Below, piece by piece: positions 1-7,387 of a DNA stretch of 32,235 nucleotides. A program made the translations under genes and the position numbers. This DNA comes from Myxococcota bacterium (lineage in GTDB: Bacteria > Myxococcota_A > UBA796 > CAJQPC01), in the NCBI GenBank assembly GCA_023150775.1, contig JAKLKE010000025.1, positions 1-32,235 on the forward strand, read 5' to 3'. Under the pieces are notes generated by a model. It did not search any database. It was not told the DNA's origin and saw only the letters and a list, made by a program, of their open reading frames with translations. Position 1 is the first letter of the stretch. Every line of letters begins with the position of its first letter.

Positions 1-1
1 C

Positions 2-1225
2 CTGCGCCTCTTGCTCTTCGCCGGGCCCCAAGAGAAGGAGCTGCGCGACGCCCAGGCCGAGGCCGAGGCCCAAGCCGCCCAAGGAGACGTCGCCGGGGCC
101 TTGGTGACCCTCGATCGTCTCCTGCGCGCCGCCCGGGAGCTCGACGCGCCCGACCTAGAGCGCGCGCTGCACCACAGCCGCGCCTGGGTGTCGTTGTCGG
201 CGAGCGGCCCCGCGCCCGTGGCCCGTGGGCTGTATGAGCTGGCGCCCCTAGAGAGCCTGCTTCGGGCGGCGCGGCTGATCCGGCAGACCGCCCGGGACGA
301 GGGCCTGGCCTCGCTCTCCACCACGCCGCCGTTTGAGGATGAGCGCCTCGACCGCTGGCGTTTTGGCCTCAAGGTCGAGGCCCACAACCACAAGTCCGTC
401 GAGGCCCGTCAAGCCCTGCTCACCGAGGTGGACGCCTGGGCGACGGCGCGCGGCACCCCCAGCGCCCGGGCTGACGCGAACCACTGGCGTGTGCTCGCCC
501 AAGACAGCACGGAGAATGTCGAGGCCGCCGCGCGCCTGCTCCCCGAGGTGATCCAGGGCAAAGCCACACGGTCGGCCTCGCTCTCGTCTCTGGGCAGCTA
601 CGCCGTGGCGCTCATGGAGCTGCGGCGTTTTGACGAGGCCCGGGCCGCCGCCGACCGCCTCATTCAAGAGGGCGGGGCGTTGGGCCTGCCGATGCAGGCC
701 TTGATCGGGGAGTGGGTGAGACGCTCCGCAGACTATCGAGAGGGGCTGCCGCTCAGCGTCGATGAGCCCTTGGTGGACGCCGCCCGGTATCTAGACGCCG
801 ACGCACGGGCGGGTCAGATCTTGTTCACCGAGGCCACGATCGCTTGGCGCGCAAGATCCCTCATGGTCGGCGCGAAGCTGGCCCAAGAGGCGGCGAAGAT
901 CTGGCTCCCCAAGAGCCCCAACCCCAAACCCAGCGCACATCTCCTCATCGCCGAAGCGCTCACCGCAGTCTGCGAACCTTCCACCGACGAGGTGCTGCAC
1001 ACCCTGGCCGCGAAGCTCGACGAGGCGGCCCAGAGCCCTCGGCCGGGCCTCGCGCTTCAAGGGTTCGGCGTGCTCCTCCATTGCTGCCCCCAGCTACGAC
1101 CACGCTGGTTGTCCGCCGCAAAGGCAGCTTATGAGCACACCCCGACGGTGTATCGCCAAGGTGTGCGTGAGATTCTTGATGTGGAGCGTGTCCTGTTCGG
1201 AACAGATGGGCCGTCTGCGCCATGA
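2..1225 (+). CDS. TPR-like alpha-helical protein, 5'-truncated by window edge
   Basis: The frame is open to the left edge, so the true start lies outside the window. A TTG at 11 is possible but has no visible ribosome site. The roughly 400 visible residues are Ala/Leu/Arg/Glu-rich and almost wholly helical. Helix-pair segments look like degenerate tetratricopeptide repeats, for example around residues 195-225 with an 'RRFDEARAAADRLI' pattern. I see no catalytic motif, signal peptide or membrane segment. The gene ends 44 bases before the next one on the same strand and probably forms an operon with it and the CHAT-SAVED gene. TPR proteins often serve as partners, substrates or inhibitors of CHAT proteases, so such a role is reasonable inference. 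The missing N-terminus could carry another domain. Confidence 0.7.
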   Translation: MRLLLFAGPQEKELRDAQAEAEAQAAQGDVAGALVTLDRLLRAARELDAPDLERALHHSRAWVSLSASGPAPVARGLYELAPLESLLRAARLIRQTARDEGLASLSTTPPFEDERLDRWRFGLKVEAHNHKSVEARQALLTEVDAWATARGTPSARADANHWRVLAQDSTENVEAAARLLPEVIQGKATRSASLSSLGSYAVALMELRRFDEARAAADRLIQEGGALGLPMQALIGEWVRRSADYREGLPLSVDEPLVDAARYLDADARAGQILFTEATIAWRARSLMVGAKLAQEAAKIWLPKSPNPKPSAHLLIAEALTAVCEPSTDEVLHTLAAKLDEAAQSPRPGLALQGFGVLLHCCPQLRPRWLSAAKAAYEHTPTVYRQGVREILDVERVLFGTDGPSAP

Positions 1226-1269
1226 GGGGGTGAGCCGCCGTTGTTGTGCGGCCCCCCGAGGAACAGACG

Positions 1270-1998
1270 ATGCTCACGCTGAACTTGAACTACTACACGC
1301 ACCCCGACCACGCCCCGCAGCTTCACACCGGCATGGCCGACTTTTTGCCCGACCCCAACGGCGGCGGCGAGGACCCCTTGGAGCCCCCGGGCATGGACTC
1401 GGTCTACCGGAGCTCCTTGCCCGACGTCACCCTCGGCATCGGCTGGGCCACGGCGCCGAACCCCGGCGACAGCGGCACCAGCCGCGAGCTCCTCGCCGCG
1501 TGGAGCGGCCTGCCCGGCACCTTCCCCCAAGACGCCGCCGACCTGCGTTTCCCTTTCCCCGCCCGCGCCCGGGACCGCGCCGTCAGCCAGACCCTCTTCG
1601 CCTCGATGGGCGCGTTCCAAGACGCCGTCGCCGACCTCCAGACCGCGCTGAACCGCGACATCCCCTGCTGGGACGCGACGGGGGTGCGCCACGCCGATCT
1701 CAACACAAACTACACCAACGGCTCAGACGGCTGTGAGACCCGGGACATCTTCCGCGAGTCCGACAACAGCCTCGTCGGTGAGGCCTTCATCTTCCGCAAG
1801 AGCAGCACCCAGACCGAGCAGCACTGGGTGATCTTCAACACGGAGCGGTTTGACGACGTGCGGGTCGTGCGGCGCAACACCGGCGGCTACACCTCGCTCA
1901 GCGCCTTCTTCACCGAGCTCGCTGGCCGCAAGCCCAACGGCGTGAGCTGGCCCCACGCCGTCGAGACGGTCACGCATTACCTCTCTTGTCCTTGGTGA
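1270..1998 (+). CDS. Unrecognised 242-residue protein in CHAT-SAVED operon
   Basis: I do not recognise this family. The ATG at 1270 is chosen because GAGGAA sits 6 bases upstream; an in-frame GTG at 1246 has no such site. The 242-residue product has no signal peptide or membrane helix. Its first 100 residues are rich in Pro, Asp and Gly, resembling loops or a beta fold. The middle (about 95-125) looks helical. The C-terminal third has alternating hydrophobic residues typical of beta strands. Three cysteines are visible, the last four residues from the end. It lies between the TPR-like gene and the CHAT-SAVED gene, ending only 7 bases before the latter, so the three genes are very likely co-transcribed. 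Its position suggests a substrate, inhibitor or effector of the protease, but nothing in the sequence proves this. Confidence 0.75.
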   Translation: MLTLNLNYYTHPDHAPQLHTGMADFLPDPNGGGEDPLEPPGMDSVYRSSLPDVTLGIGWATAPNPGDSGTSRELLAAWSGLPGTFPQDAADLRFPFPARARDRAVSQTLFASMGAFQDAVADLQTALNRDIPCWDATGVRHADLNTNYTNGSDGCETRDIFRESDNSLVGEAFIFRKSSTQTEQHWVIFNTERFDDVRVVRRNTGGYTSLSAFFTELAGRKPNGVSWPHAVETVTHYLSCPW

Positions 1999-2005
1999 GA
2001 CGGCC

Positions 2006-4450
2006 ATGAGCACGAGCACGAGCACGGACATCCTGTACCTGGGCTTTCAGCCCGACGACGCCGCGCCGCTGATGTTGGAGGAGGAGCTCGACGCCATCGA
2101 CAAGCGCCTCGCCTCGTCGCAGAACGGACACGCCCTCAAGCTGCACATCCACCAGGACGTGGGTCTTGAGGACATCCCGGGTCTGCTCGCCCGGATCAAG
2201 CCGTCCGTGTTTCATGTCTCCTGCCACGGGAACGCGGAGGGATACCTGCGCCTGCGGCAGAACGGGCTGTTCTTAGACTTCCCGCCAGAGCAGCTCGTCG
2301 AGCGGCTCAGGTCTGCGCGGGGCGTCGTGCGTTTGGTCGTGCTCAACGCCTGCTTCTCCAACCGTCTTCGGGACGCGCTCGTCGCCGAGGGCTTCGCCGT
2401 CATCGGCACAAACGATCGTGTGTACTCCGATCGTGCGGGGATCTTCTCCAGCGTGCTCTACGGCCTCATCGCCGACGGGCTCAACCTGGAGGCCGCGTTT
2501 CATGAGGCGAGAGAGGTCGCCATGGCCGGCGACAGCGCCCGACGTGTCGGCTACGCCCTGCGCACCCCCGCCGACGTGAAGGCGGATGACCTCGTGCTCG
2601 CGCCGCTGCCCCTCGTCGAGCCCCTGCGCGCCACAGGCCCGATCCCCACGGGGATCCGCCCTCACCAGGTCGTGCTGCACCTCGACGCCTACAACGGCGG
2701 GCACAGCGTCGAGGAGGTGAAGGCGCTCTTGGACGATCACCGCGAGGAGCGGAAGATCCTGCGCCTCTCCGACTTTATGGCGCGTCTGGGGGTGCCGCGT
2801 CTCACCCACGGTCGCCATGACCATGACTGGGCCGGGCTCGCCGCCGCCACCCAGGCGCTCATCGACGACGCCTTGGCGTTTTTGCCCGGCGACGATCGGC
2901 CCACCGACTACATCATCAGCGGCTCTGCCCCGCACCCCACCTTCGCCCACGTCGGCTACGCGCTCTCAAGCTGGCGGGGGCGGCGTCAGACCGTGATTCA
3001 TCGGGATCGAGACGGCGGCGTGCTCCAGTTTGTGCTGGGTGAGGGGCTCAAGCCTGGGCGGGGTCCGCGCTTCTTTGCGCCGAGCCCCAAGCTCAAGGCC
3101 GGCGCGCTCTACCGCTCCAGGGGCCAGGTGGGGCTCTACCTCTCGGCCTTGGGTGGGGAGGAGCCCGCCACAGTGCTCCAGCACATGGACGAGCAGGGCG
3201 GGGACTTTGCCGATGTCGTGAGCCTCCTCCACACCACCAAAGACCCGAACAACCCCAACGGGGTCACCAAGGTCACCGAGCGCGACGGCCCGCTCATCGC
3301 TGAAGAGCTCATCCAGCTCAACAGCGACCTCGCCCGGTGTTACCCCAACCACGGCGGCGTGACCTTGTTCGTGTTTGGTCCCGACCTGCTCGCGTTTCTG
3401 GCGGGACGGGCGCTGAACCCTCGCCAGCAGCGGAATCAGCGGCTCAGCCTCGCCTATTATGACGGCCAGCGGTACCACCACGCCTACAGCCTGCCCCTCG
3501 CCCCGAACCGCGCGCCCCACGTCCCCCAAGATGACGCGGCCAAGCTGCGGCGCCGGGACGTGTTTGACGCGATCAAGCGGGGCGTTGAGACGCTGCGCAA
3601 GACGCTCAAAAAAGAGGATCTCCTCCCGCCCCGAGGCTTCGCGGCGGGGGGTGAGGCGATGCCCGAGCGCCTGCTCAAGCAGCTCAACACCCTCGCCCTC
3701 AACGACAAGCCCGAGGGGGAGGTGTTTGAGCTGAGCGTCGGGCGCCGGGAGATGAAGATCGGCGAGGGCATCTGCCACGCCCTGCGTGATTTAGACGCCG
3801 AAGCTTTGGCGCGTTTTGGCCGCCTGCTCACCCTGCATGAGCTCGCCCACCAGCCCCAGCGGCTCTTGGGCACGAACTACCAGGGGGTCGGCCGTGCGGG
3901 GGTGGTGCTGGAGGACATCGACTTCTGGGCGGACGCCTTCGCGCTGTTGAGCGCGACGCGCTGGGAGGTGCGTGACCTGGGGGCGCGCGGCGAGCGGGAG
4001 GCCGGGCAGATCTTGGAGAAGAACATTCGGGTTCACCTCTTGGGCATGGCGGCCTTTGACCGCATGGAGCAGGGCGACGCCCTCGCTCGTCTGCCCGAGC
4101 GGCGTCTGCGGCGCTACCTCTTGTGGTCGCTGCAGCGCGCCCGGGCCGAGCAGGTGCACAGCCCGGCGGCCCTCGACACCCTGCTCGGCGAGCGCCTCGT
4201 GGTGGAGCTGGCCCCCCTCGCCGGGCGCCTCGACCCCCAAGGCGACAAGCTCGTGCACCCCGAGCAAGGGGAGCCCCAGCTCTTCGTGGCCTTGGGGGGC
4301 GTGCTGCTCCGTGAGCCCAAGCTCGCCGACAACTTTGTCCCGGCGCGCCTCGTCGGCCTCACCCGTGACCTCAAGCTCGACGCGCTGCGGGACCAGCTCC
4401 GCTTCCTCGTAGATCAGCACGCCGCCGTGCTCACGGCCTGGGAGGCGTGA
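2006..4450 (+). CDS. CHAT-SAVED protein with C-terminal HExxH metallopeptidase-like region
   Basis: This is an 814-residue multidomain protein. Residues about 1-200 fit a CHAT caspase-like protease: the His motif 'VFHVSCHGN' places the catalytic His at H74, and 'LVVLNACFSN' places the catalytic Cys at C116. Residues about 300-510 fit a SAVED sensor of cyclic oligonucleotides: 'SAPHPTFAHVGYALSSW' from about 305, then a strand and turn 'FVFGPDLLAFLAGRAL' near 455-470, followed by a Tyr-rich strand. Residues about 600-660 contain H611-E-L-A-H615, followed 21-24 residues later by E636 and D639 in 'EDIDFWADAFA'. That is the layout of a zincin of ImmA/IrrE type with its third metal ligand. The C-terminal remainder is helical. 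Inferred role: a ligand-activated protease effector of CBASS or type III CRISPR type, acting in the cytoplasm. No cyclase or Cas10 gene is in the window. CHAT is confident, SAVED is likely, and the metallopeptidase is a motif-level proposal. Confidence 0.85.
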   Translation: MSTSTSTDILYLGFQPDDAAPLMLEEELDAIDKRLASSQNGHALKLHIHQDVGLEDIPGLLARIKPSVFHVSCHGNAEGYLRLRQNGLFLDFPPEQLVERLRSARGVVRLVVLNACFSNRLRDALVAEGFAVIGTNDRVYSDRAGIFSSVLYGLIADGLNLEAAFHEAREVAMAGDSARRVGYALRTPADVKADDLVLAPLPLVEPLRATGPIPTGIRPHQVVLHLDAYNGGHSVEEVKALLDDHREERKILRLSDFMARLGVPRLTHGRHDHDWAGLAAATQALIDDALAFLPGDDRPTDYIISGSAPHPTFAHVGYALSSWRGRRQTVIHRDRDGGVLQFVLGEGLKPGRGPRFFAPSPKLKAGALYRSRGQVGLYLSALGGEEPATVLQHMDEQGGDFADVVSLLHTTKDPNNPNGVTKVTERDGPLIAEELIQLNSDLARCYPNHGGVTLFVFGPDLLAFLAGRALNPRQQRNQRLSLAYYDGQRYHHAYSLPLAPNRAPHVPQDDAAKLRRRDVFDAIKRGVETLRKTLKKEDLLPPRGFAAGGEAMPERLLKQLNTLALNDKPEGEVFELSVGRREMKIGEGICHALRDLDAEALARFGRLLTLHELAHQPQRLLGTNYQGVGRAGVVLEDIDFWADAFALLSATRWEVRDLGARGEREAGQILEKNIRVHLLGMAAFDRMEQGDALARLPERRLRRYLLWSLQRARAEQVHSPAALDTLLGERLVVELAPLAGRLDPQGDKLVHPEQGEPQLFVALGGVLLREPKLADNFVPARLVGLTRDLKLDALRDQLRFLVDQHAAVLTAWEA

Positions 4451-4469
4451 TGCGCCGCCCCCCAGGCCC

Positions 4470-4967
4470 TCAGCCCTCCAGGAGCCGCGTCAAGAGCATG
4501 TTCCAGGCGCGGTTGAGCCGGGCCCGGGTGATGCCGTGGCGCTCGGCGACCTCACCGTCGGGGTCGCCGGTCTCCATCTTGTCCAACAGCGCCCGGCGCA
4601 GCGGGTCGGCCTGGGTCTTGCCGTGCTCCAGGATCGTCGCCTCAAAGTGCTGCAGCCAGCGGGACGCCGAGAGCACGATGTCTTGGGGCGCCTCGCGGCT
4701 CAGGGCGGGCTCGTCGACGTTGAGGATCGACTGATTGAAGCGGCGGGCGTGGCGGCGGAACACCCCCCGCAGCCGACGCCAGGCGACGGTGTACAGCAGG
4801 CCCGTCACCGACCCCAAGCCCGCGTCCGGGCGGCTGTAGACCACCTCGAAGGCGTCGGAGAGCGCGTCCTCGACCTCTTGTTCGCTGGCGTCGGGGAAGG
4901 ACCGGACGAGCAGGCGGCTGAGGCGGGCGTGAGACTTAAAGAACTGGTCGGCCATTGGCGCATCCAC
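4470..4967 (-). CDS. ECF-type RNA polymerase sigma factor
   Basis: The 165-residue protein has the two-part layout of a small group IV sigma factor. A region 2-like helical block (about residues 5-80) ends in a basic stretch 'RRLRGVFRRHARR'. A C-terminal helix-turn-helix of region 4 type (about 130-165) contains 'GEVAERHGITRARLNRAWNML'-like spacing. The GTG at 4967 is chosen because AAGGAG lies 6 bases upstream; the frame stays open to a TTG at 5027, but that would overlap the repeat-rich probable promoter. The gene converges on the CHAT-SAVED gene with 19 bases between stops. In the Haliangium caspase-type locus a sigma factor accompanies SAVED-CHAT and is a protease target; a comparable link here is inference. 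No anti-sigma gene is adjacent, which fits control by proteolysis or by another unseen partner. Confidence 0.8.
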   Translation of the reverse strand: MDAPMADQFFKSHARLSRLLVRSFPDASEQEVEDALSDAFEVVYSRPDAGLGSVTGLLYTVAWRRLRGVFRRHARRFNQSILNVDEPALSREAPQDIVLSASRWLQHFEATILEHGKTQADPLRRALLDKMETGDPDGEVAERHGITRARLNRAWNMLLTRLLEG

Positions 4968-5012
4968 GTTGGACTCCTTGGGGTGATGTCGGAGCCCAGC
5001 CTTAAAGAAGAC

Positions 5013-5058
5013 GTACTTTTCGTACAAAATTTACTCAGTATCGTACAATTTATACGAT
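5013..5058 (-). promoter_or_regulatory. Probable promoter/operator of the sigma-factor gene
   Basis: This short AT-rich island stands out in very GC-rich surroundings. TCGTACAA occurs at 5020-5027 and again at 5041-5048, exactly 21 bases apart, which puts both copies on the same helical face. The second copy lies in an inverted repeat with arms ATCGTA (5040-5045) and TACGAT (5053-5058). A further GTAC occurs at 5013-5016. Read on the - strand, TTGTAC and TACGAA are 18 bases apart and could be -35 and -10 elements. This arrangement suggests a dimeric regulator binding over the promoter. The regulator is unknown. Confidence 0.5.
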
Positions 5059-5095
5059 GCTTGAGACGAGCTTGAGCGCGCGCCGCTCGGCGGCT

Positions 5096-5124
5096 CCTCT
5101 CGGGGTCGGGGGAGCGCCGAGAGG
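5096..5124. other. Intergenic hairpin between sigma-factor and lipoprotein genes
   Basis: CCTCTCGG at 5096-5103 and CCGAGAGG at 5117-5124 form a perfect 8-base stem with a 13-base loop. It lies in the 235-base gap between the sigma factor and the end of the lipoprotein gene. No T-tract follows on either strand, so it is not a clear terminator. In DNA this GC-rich a stem of this size could arise by chance. Apart from this hairpin, the AT-rich island and the hairpin at 5183-5203, I see nothing in the gap. Confidence 0.25.
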
Positions 5125-5182
5125 ACGCTTGGCGCCTCACCGTCTGGACAGGCCCCTCAAGAGAGACCGCAGCGCAGAGCCA

Positions 5183-5203
5183 AAGGCCAGGCCCTCAGGC
5201 CTT
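5183..5203 (-). terminator. Weak hairpin at the end of the Nfu-lipoprotein operon
   Basis: AAGGCC (5183-5188) pairs with GGCCTT (5198-5203) around a 9-base loop, overlapping the last base of the lipoprotein stop codon. Only a short T-run follows on the - strand. It may be a terminator or an mRNA 3'-end structure, but the support is weak. Confidence 0.3.
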
Positions 5204-5625
5204 CACTCGGCGGGCAGCACCATCGCCTGCAGCGGGATCTCGACCAGGGGGCGCTCGGGGTCGTTCGTCGCCAGGATCAAGGTGTCTAGGGCGGGGCCCG
5301 GGGTGGTGGCGCTGAGGCGCACGGTGATCACCCGCAGGTCGTCCGAGCCGATGGAGAGCTTCGGCGGCCCGGCTTTGAATTGGTCCCCGACCGCGAGGCT
5401 GAGCTCGATCTCTAGGTCGAGCTGCCCGGCGTTTCGTAGGGTCAGCGGCGCCTCCAGGGCGGCGCCCTCCAGCGGTTCACCAAAGTCCAAGGCCGCCGGG
5501 GAGACCTCCATCTGAGGCTCCCTCGGCAAGGACGTGTCGAGCTTGTACGGCAGTGGATCGAGGCAGCCCGCGCCAAACGCGGCGGCCAGCGTGATGAGCC
5601 CGACGGGGGTGAGGGACGACCTCAC
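5203..5625 (-). CDS. Lipoprotein with choice-of-anchor-D (ASH-like) domain
   Basis: This 140-residue lipoprotein starts at a GTG whose bases overlap the stop of the Nfu-like gene (a 4-base GTGA overlap), so translation is probably coupled. The first 20 residues form a hydrophobic signal ending 'FGAGC', with C21 as the likely lipidated cysteine. Residues about 45-138 form one immunoglobulin-like beta sandwich of the choice-of-anchor-D/ASPM-SPD-2-Hydin type. The visible pattern is 'VSPAALDFGEP', then 'LTLRNAG', then 'ATNDPERPLVEIPLQAMV'. Such domains are common in myxobacterial surface lipoproteins and have no enzymatic role. The longer frame up to 5712 is rejected because it runs into the Nfu coding sequence. 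Confidence 0.8.
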   Translation of the reverse strand: MRSSLTPVGLITLAAAFGAGCLDPLPYKLDTSLPREPQMEVSPAALDFGEPLEGAALEAPLTLRNAGQLDLEIELSLAVGDQFKAGPPKLSIGSDDLRVITVRLSATTPGPALDTLILATNDPERPLVEIPLQAMVLPAE

Positions 5626-6179
5626 ACCTGGATGACCCCGCTCACGTCGGGGAACTCCTCGGTGATCATCCGCTCGATGCCGAAGGCCAGGGTGGCCGTG
5701 GACGAGGGGCAAGACGAGCAGGAGCCGATGAGGCGGATCTGCACGACGCTCTCGGGGGTGAGGCCGACGAACTGCACGTCGCCGCCGTCCTGGGCCACGG
5801 CGGGGCGGATCTCCTCGTCGATGAGCCGGGAGATCTGCGCGGCGAGGGGCGAGGACGTGTCGAGGGACTCGACGGACTCGACCTGGCTCACCGCGGGCTC
5901 ACCCGAGGCGAGGTGCTCGCGGATGAGCGCCTTGATCGACGGCACCAGCTCGGGCCACGAGGTCTCGGACACCTTGTTCACGGTGACAAAACGAGAGGTG
6001 ACGAGCACCTGGCGCACACCGGCGAGGGAGAACAGGCGGCGGGGCAGGGCGGAGTCGGCGGCGGCCTCGGGCGACGTGAACTCGAAGGTGCCGCGGGCCA
6101 CGAAGGGCTCGCCGACCTTAAACATCAGGGCGTCGGGGTTTGGGGTCGGGAGGGTATCGACGGAGATCTCAGGTTCCAT
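5622..6179 (-). CDS. Nfu-type iron-sulfur cluster carrier protein
   Basis: The 185-residue protein joins an N-terminal Nfu/NifU scaffold-like domain (about 1-90, beginning 'TPNPDALMFKVG') to a C-terminal NifU-like domain (about 110-185). The second contains 'GGDVQFVG' and the cluster-binding C154-S-S-C157. Nfu proteins bind a 4Fe-4S cluster through the CxxC of a dimer and pass it to apo-enzymes in the cytoplasm. The two-domain order matches the bacterial and mitochondrial NFU1 family rather than E. coli NfuA, whose N-terminal domain is a degenerate A-type scaffold. The ATG is preceded by AGGAG at a 6-base spacing. No other isc or suf genes are nearby. The downstream lipoprotein overlaps it by 4 bases. 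Confidence 0.9.
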   Translation of the reverse strand: MEPEISVDTLPTPNPDALMFKVGEPFVARGTFEFTSPEAAADSALPRRLFSLAGVRQVLVTSRFVTVNKVSETSWPELVPSIKALIREHLASGEPAVSQVESVESLDTSSPLAAQISRLIDEEIRPAVAQDGGDVQFVGLTPESVVQIRLIGSCSSCPSSTATLAFGIERMITEEFPDVSGVIQV

Positions 6180-6310
6180 TAGGGCTCCTGGACTAGACTC
6201 AGCTTGTATGCCACGGCGCGGCGAAGAGGGTCGCGACGAGAGGCCCCCTTAACCCGGGCTGGGAGGCGGCGCCTGCACCGATTGACGCGGGGAGCGGGTT
6301 AGAGTTTCGC

Positions 6311-6353
6311 CTTCGCCCCCGCTTCGCCCCCGCTTCGCCTCACCTTCGCCCAC
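6311..6353. repeat. 11-base tandem repeat in the leader of the asparaginase gene
   Basis: The unit CTTCGCCCCCG occurs perfectly at 6311 and 6322, then degenerates at 6333 and 6344, with a further partial CTTC at 6354. It lies just upstream of the asparaginase start, in the 190-base gap between divergent genes. The period is close to one DNA helical turn. It could be a slippage product or affect leader structure. No clear -35/-10 pair is visible in the rest of the gap. Confidence 0.6.
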
Positions 6354-6369
6354 CTTCATCGAGGCCCCG

Positions 6370-7320
6370 ATGCCCCAGGTTCAGCTCACGCGCGGTGAGG
6401 TCGTCGAGGCGACCCACCCCTTCTCCGCCGTCGTGGTGCGGAACGGCCAGCCCACCCAGACCTGGGGCGACGACCTGCACGCCGCCTGGCGCAGCGCCGC
6501 CAAACCGTTTCAGCTCTGGTGCGCCTTGGAGGCCCTGGGGGACCCGGCCCTCTCCGATCCCGAGCTGGCCATCGGCGCGGCCTCCCACGCCGGTCAGCCC
6601 GGCCACGTCGCCCAGGTGCGGGCCTTGCTCCAGCGTCTTGGGGTCGAGGAGTCGCGCCTGAGCTGCGGCGGGCACCTGCCCCTGAACGTCAACGCCGCCG
6701 AGGCGATGATCCGCGCCGGGGAGCCCTTCGGCCCGATTCACAACAACTGCTCGGGCAAACACAGCTTCATGCTCGCGGCCTGCGACGCCCAAGGCTGGAC
6801 AGGCGACTACCGCAGCGCTCAGCACCCGCTCCAGCGCCGCGTCATCGAGACCTTGACCGCCTGGTGCGGCGAGGCCCCGCGCCTCGGCGTCGATGGCTGC
6901 TCGGTGCCGACGTTCTTGCTGCCGATATCGGCCTTCGCTCGGGCGTGGTCGGCCTTGGCCCGGGCGATGCACGACGACGGCGACCCCCGCCTGGGCCGCA
7001 TCGGCCGGGCGATGGCGGCGAACCCCTGGATGTTCAGCGGCGACGACCGCATCGACCTCGACATGATGCGCGGCGCCCAAGAGCCCATGCTCGTCAAGAT
7101 CGGCGCCGCCGCGCTGTACAACGTCGCCTTGCCCCAGCGGGGCCTCGGCCTCACGGTGAAGATTCACTCCGGCGTCGAGGCCGCCTTGCCTCTGGCGGTG
7201 GAGGCCGCCCTCGCGCGCTTCGCCCCGGGCGCCTGGGCCCGCCCCGAGGGCTTTGAGAAGTACACGGTGGTGCGCAGCGTGCTGGGCGCTCCCGTGGGCG
7301 AGGCGCGGCTCGTTCTCTGA
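6370..7320 (+). CDS. Asparaginase of the Asparaginase_II family
   Basis: The 316-residue protein matches the Asparaginase_II (PF06089) family over its full length. It has an N-terminal 'RGEVVEATHPFSAVVV', then 'RSAAKPFQLW', 'AIGAASHAGQPGHVAQV', 'LSCGGHLPLN' and 'NNCSGKHSFML' (about residues 125-135), and a central 'VDGCSVPTF'. These enzymes hydrolyse asparagine to aspartate and ammonia and are unrelated in sequence to E. coli AnsA/AnsB. No signal peptide is seen, so it is probably cytoplasmic. The start ATG follows a repetitive leader with no strong ribosome site. The gene stands alone: the Nfu gene diverges upstream, and a separate promoter is visible for the gene downstream. Confidence 0.9.
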   Translation: MPQVQLTRGEVVEATHPFSAVVVRNGQPTQTWGDDLHAAWRSAAKPFQLWCALEALGDPALSDPELAIGAASHAGQPGHVAQVRALLQRLGVEESRLSCGGHLPLNVNAAEAMIRAGEPFGPIHNNCSGKHSFMLAACDAQGWTGDYRSAQHPLQRRVIETLTAWCGEAPRLGVDGCSVPTFLLPISAFARAWSALARAMHDDGDPRLGRIGRAMAANPWMFSGDDRIDLDMMRGAQEPMLVKIGAAALYNVALPQRGLGLTVKIHSGVEAALPLAVEAALARFAPGAWARPEGFEKYTVVRSVLGAPVGEARLVL

Positions 7321-7326
7321 GGGCGA

Positions 7327-7356
7327 TTGGACCTAGGGCGCCCTCTGGTCTACGAT
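7327..7356 (+). promoter_or_regulatory. Candidate sigma-70-type promoter of the methyltransferase/MTHFR gene
   Basis: TTGGAC at 7327-7332 and TACGAT at 7351-7356 are separated by 18 bases and lie about 30 bases upstream of the GTG start. It is one of the clearest -35/-10 pairs in this GC-rich window. Confidence 0.5.
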
Positions 7357-7387
7357 ACCCATCCCCAGGACGGCGACGGAGACTCCA

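Noticed and set aside
5028-5202. Gap considered for a small RNA or anti-sigma gene
   Set aside because: Only short shadow frames occur, and the 8-base stem at 5096-5124 lacks a T-tract.
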